NCBI GenBank assembly: GCA_023432475.1 | Contig: JAEYUN010000018.1 | Span: forward strand, 1-7,709 | Direction of reading: 5' to 3' | Origin: Candidatus Parcubacteria bacterium | GTDB lineage: Bacteria; Patescibacteriota; Saccharimonadia; Saccharimonadales; Saccharimonadaceae | Length of the DNA stretch: 7,709 nt | Shown: piece after piece, positions 6,021-7,709 of the stretch | How the letters are laid out: every line of letters begins with the position of its first letter | Position numbering within the stretch: position 1 is the first letter of the stretch | Translations under genes and position numbers: made by a program | Notes under the pieces: model-generated | Told to the model about the DNA's origin: nothing | What the model saw: only the letters and a program-made list of their open reading frames with translations | The model's database searches: none

Positions 6021-6026
6021 ATTATA
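6021..6026 (-). promoter_or_regulatory. Candidate -10 box (TATAAT) of rnhB-yraN
   Basis: Perfect TATAAT on the minus strand, 1 base before ATG 6019 and exactly 7 bases before ATG 6013. No convincing -35. If active it would give a leaderless mRNA starting at ATG 6013. The competing reading is an AAAGG ribosome site (6028-6032) serving ATG 6019 on a longer transcript. Confidence 0.4.
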
Positions 6027-6032
6027 GCCTTT

Positions 6033-6069
6033 AAAAAACAGAGTCCTACATGTGAGGAGCTCTGTTTTT
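6033..6069 (-). terminator. Intrinsic terminator of rplS
   Basis: Stem AAAAACAGAG (6034-6043) pairs with CTCTGTTTTT (6060-6069); an inner TCCT/AGGA (6044-6047 with 6055-6058) extends it past one bulged G (6059) to a 7-base loop. On the minus strand it is followed by a run of U, 25 bases past the rplS stop, and separates rplS from rnhB. The plus strand also reads out in T5. Confidence 0.8.
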
Positions 6070-6094
6070 AAAAAAGTACTGGATGAAGTATTTC

Positions 6095-6619
6095 TTAGCT
6101 GTTTTGTTCATGAGCAGCTTCGACGGCGGCAGCTTTGGCGTCGAGTTCAGCCTGTTTTTTGGCTTCCTCGGCCGCTTTGGCTTCAGCTTCTCGTGCCAGC
6201 TCTTCTTTCATGCGAGCTTCGGCTTCTTCAGCTTCTTTATCGTGAACGTCGTTGACGGTTTCGCGATCAAAGCTCACTGAACTTAAACGTGCGCTCTTAC
6301 CAGAACGTTCGCGTAAATAGCTTAGGTAGTTACGACGAACTTTCGAACGTTTCGTGACTTCAATCTTCAAAACGAGAGGACTGTGTATAAGAAAACTTTT
6401 TTCAACACCAACCCCGCTGGCAACTTTACGTACCGTTATTCGGCTGGTCAGGCTATTTTTGCGGTCACAGCGAATCACGACACCTTCGAAAATCTGTGTA
6501 CGCTCTTTATTGCCTTCTTTAATTTTTTGGTGAACACGAACAGTGTCGCCGCTGCGAACGTCGACAACTTTCTTTTTCATGGACTCTTTGTTGACTTTGT
6601 CGATAATAGCAAAACTCAT
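6095..6619 (-). CDS. rplS: 50S ribosomal protein L19 with long charged C-terminal tail
   Basis: L19 sits at the 30S-50S interface of the ribosome. Numbering from ATG 6619 (174 residues), the conserved core covers about 15-112: RSGDTVRVHQKIKEG, RTQIFEGVVIRC, GVGVEKSFLIHSPLV and the highly conserved VRRNYLSYLRERSGKSARL. Bacterial L19 is usually near 115 residues; here about 60 more follow, rich in Ala, Glu and Lys (KEAEEAEARMKEELAREAEA and onward), likely one long helix or coiled coil. The start is ambiguous: ATG 6619 has a GAGAG motif 5 bases upstream, while an in-frame GTG at 6631 lies exactly 7 bases past a TATAAA box and would add MREP. trmD and rpsP, common rplS neighbours, are not beside it. 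Confidence 0.95.
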   Translation of the reverse strand: MSFAIIDKVNKESMKKKVVDVRSGDTVRVHQKIKEGNKERTQIFEGVVIRCDRKNSLTSRITVRKVASGVGVEKSFLIHSPLVLKIEVTKRSKVRRNYLSYLRERSGKSARLSSVSFDRETVNDVHDKEAEEAEARMKEELAREAEAKAAEEAKKQAELDAKAAAVEAAHEQNS

Positions 6620-6638
6620 GGGTTCTCTCACTTTAATC

Positions 6639-6644
6639 TTTATA
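6639..6644 (-). promoter_or_regulatory. Candidate -10 box of rplS
   Basis: TATAAA on the minus strand, predicting transcription start near 6631: on the in-frame GTG, or 12 bases before ATG 6619. No good -35 at 16-18 bases. A second candidate farther up (TTGGAA, 17 bases, TAAAGT) is weaker. The 111-base divergent gap to the malic enzyme gene must hold both promoters. Confidence 0.4.
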
Positions 6645-6717
6645 TGACAATTCGACTATCAACTTTACCACAAGAAGTCGATTTTTCCAAGAGGTTAGAC
6701 CGATAAAGTATTTAGAG

Positions 6718-6723
6718 TATACT
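6718..6723 (+). promoter_or_regulatory. Candidate -10 box of the malic enzyme gene
   Basis: TATACT ends exactly 7 bases before the ATG at 6731, so the transcript would start at the ATG. No Shine-Dalgarno is present in the gap and no clear -35 is seen at the usual distance. Confidence 0.5.
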
Positions 6724-6730
6724 TGTTCTC

Positions 6731-7709
6731 ATGGATTACAACCAACTTGCACTCGAATTACATAAACAACACAAAGGTAAAATAACGACTGCCCTGCGGG
6801 ATAATTCAGACTTAGACAAGGATAAGTTGAGCGCTTATTACACACCCGGAGTAGCTGAAGTCAGTCGTGCTGTCGCAGCCGACCCGAGTTTGCTGCCAGT
6901 TTATACCTGGACCAACAACCTGGTAGCTGTTATATCGGACGGCTCTGCTGTTCTCGGACTTGGCGACATTGGTCCGCGCGGTAGTATGCCAGTCATGGAA
7001 GGCAAGGCTCTGCTATTCAAGCACTTCGCAGATATCGACTCAGTACCCATAACGCTAGACGTCCACACCGCAGATGAAATTGTATCAACAATCAAAGCTA
7101 TCGCCTCTAGTTTCGGTGCAATTAACTTAGAGGATATCGCCGCGCCTAAATGCTTTGAGGTTGAAGAACGCCTCAAAACTGAGCTCGATATACCAGTTTT
7201 TCATGACGACCAGCACGGCACTGCTATCGTCGTGTTAGCAGGTCTCATCAACGCCATGAAAGTCACAGGCAAAGCTCTCAAAGACTGCAAAGTCGTGACG
7301 ATAGGTGCCGGTGCGGCCGGTACCGCCATTATGAAACTTTTACATAAGTACGGTGTTGGCTCGATCGTGGCTGTCGACAGCAAGGGAGTAATTGGGAATC
7401 ATCGTGCTGATTTGAATGACGAGAAAAAGGCTCTCCTGCCATATATCGATGCATCAGCCCAAGGGTACCTTGACGATGCGATTTCCGGTGCAGATATTTT
7501 CATCGGCGTATCAAAACCAGGGCTTCTGACCAGCGAAATGATACAGCGAATGAACCCTCAACCGATTATCTTTGCCCTCGCTAACCCCACTCCTGAAATC
7601 ATGCCTGACAAGGCCAAAGCCGCTGGCGCAGCTATTGTAGCTACGGGTCGCAGTGATTTCCCAAACCAAGTCAACAATGCCATCGCTTTCCCGGGAATTT
7701 TCCGCGGCG
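6731..7709 (+). CDS. Malic enzyme, NAD(P)-dependent (C-terminus beyond the window)
   Basis: An open frame of 326 codons that runs off the right edge; bacterial short-form malic enzymes are near 380-400 residues, so most of the protein is present. It oxidatively decarboxylates malate to pyruvate and CO2, yielding NADH or NADPH. Signatures: YYTPGVAEV with catalytic Tyr37; VISDGSAVLGLGDIGP; MEGKALLFK with catalytic Lys92; INLEDIAAPKCFEVE with metal ligands Glu134 and Asp135; FHDDQHGTAIV with metal ligand Asp160; Rossmann GAGAAG (192-197) with Asp216 after the second strand; and FALANPTPEI. Cofactor choice is left open, because the acidic residue at 216 alone does not decide it. The frame starts at the ATG without a ribosome site. 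Divergent from rplS. Confidence 0.96.
   Translation, partial: MDYNQLALELHKQHKGKITTALRDNSDLDKDKLSAYYTPGVAEVSRAVAADPSLLPVYTWTNNLVAVISDGSAVLGLGDIGPRGSMPVMEGKALLFKHFADIDSVPITLDVHTADEIVSTIKAIASSFGAINLEDIAAPKCFEVEERLKTELDIPVFHDDQHGTAIVVLAGLINAMKVTGKALKDCKVVTIGAGAAGTAIMKLLHKYGVGSIVAVDSKGVIGNHRADLNDEKKALLPYIDASAQGYLDDAISGADIFIGVSKPGLLTSEMIQRMNPQPIIFALANPTPEIMPDKAKAAGAAIVATGRSDFPNQVNNAIAFPGIFRG

Noticed and set aside
6083..6280. Phe/Ser-rich, apparently hydrophobic plus-strand frame
   Set aside because: It is the reverse complement of the Ala/Glu/Lys-rich L19 tail; the apparent membrane character is an artefact of GAA/GCT-type codons read backwards.
6383..6706. Plus-strand open frame over the rplS start region
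   Set aside because: It is antisense to the conserved L19 core, has biased composition and no recognisable domain; treated as a shadow of rplS.
6901..7383. Minus-strand frames inside the malic enzyme gene
   Set aside because: Antisense to conserved catalytic and Rossmann motifs, with no ribosome site or known domain.
1..7709. CRISPR array, tRNA/rRNA, insertion sequence or phage genes
   Set aside because: No regularly spaced repeats, cloverleaf-like sequence, transposase motif or terminal inverted repeats were seen; all stretches over 300 bases are occupied by genes.

Overview
The window holds seven protein genes and no RNA gene, mobile element or CRISPR array. Base composition looks close to half GC and every gene reads with the standard code. 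The mix points to Candidatus Saccharibacteria (TM7) or a close Patescibacteria/CPR lineage: a NusA separated from its usual rimP/infB partners, a ribosomal protein L19 with a long charged tail, a ClpC-type N-terminus, and a surface protein resembling actinobacterial beta-helix proteins. This assignment is inference from memory of families, not a search result.

Left end (1-1879), minus strand: the first 32 codons of a Clp ATPase (probably clpC) start at 98 and run off the window. Upstream lies a near-consensus CIRCE operator (147-173) that overlaps the clpC promoter; the same dyad also serves as the terminator of nusA (192-1322). nusA has two tandem sigma70-type promoters, the outer one matching consensus exactly, and a GAAA-loop hairpin plus U-run in its leader. 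Behind them is a small, very acidic protein of unknown function (1466-1879).

Centre (1946-4977): a complete M13-family zinc endopeptidase on the plus strand converges, with only 2 bases between stop codons, on a minus-strand gene for a membrane-anchored, cysteine-rich beta-helix protein.

Right part (5069-7709): a fused RNase HII-YraN protein and rplS lie on the minus strand, separated by an intrinsic terminator. Divergent from rplS is a malic enzyme gene that runs off the right end.

The genes do not form one pathway. They combine information processing (NusA, L19, RNase HII), proteostasis under probable HrcA heat-shock control (Clp), peptide degradation (M13), cell surface (beta-helix) and carbon metabolism (malic enzyme). 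The points most worth following are the CIRCE/terminator/promoter overlap, the nusA leader, the RNase HII-YraN fusion, the actinobacterial-like surface protein, and a recurrent -10 box 6-7 bases before start codons that suggests leaderless mRNAs.
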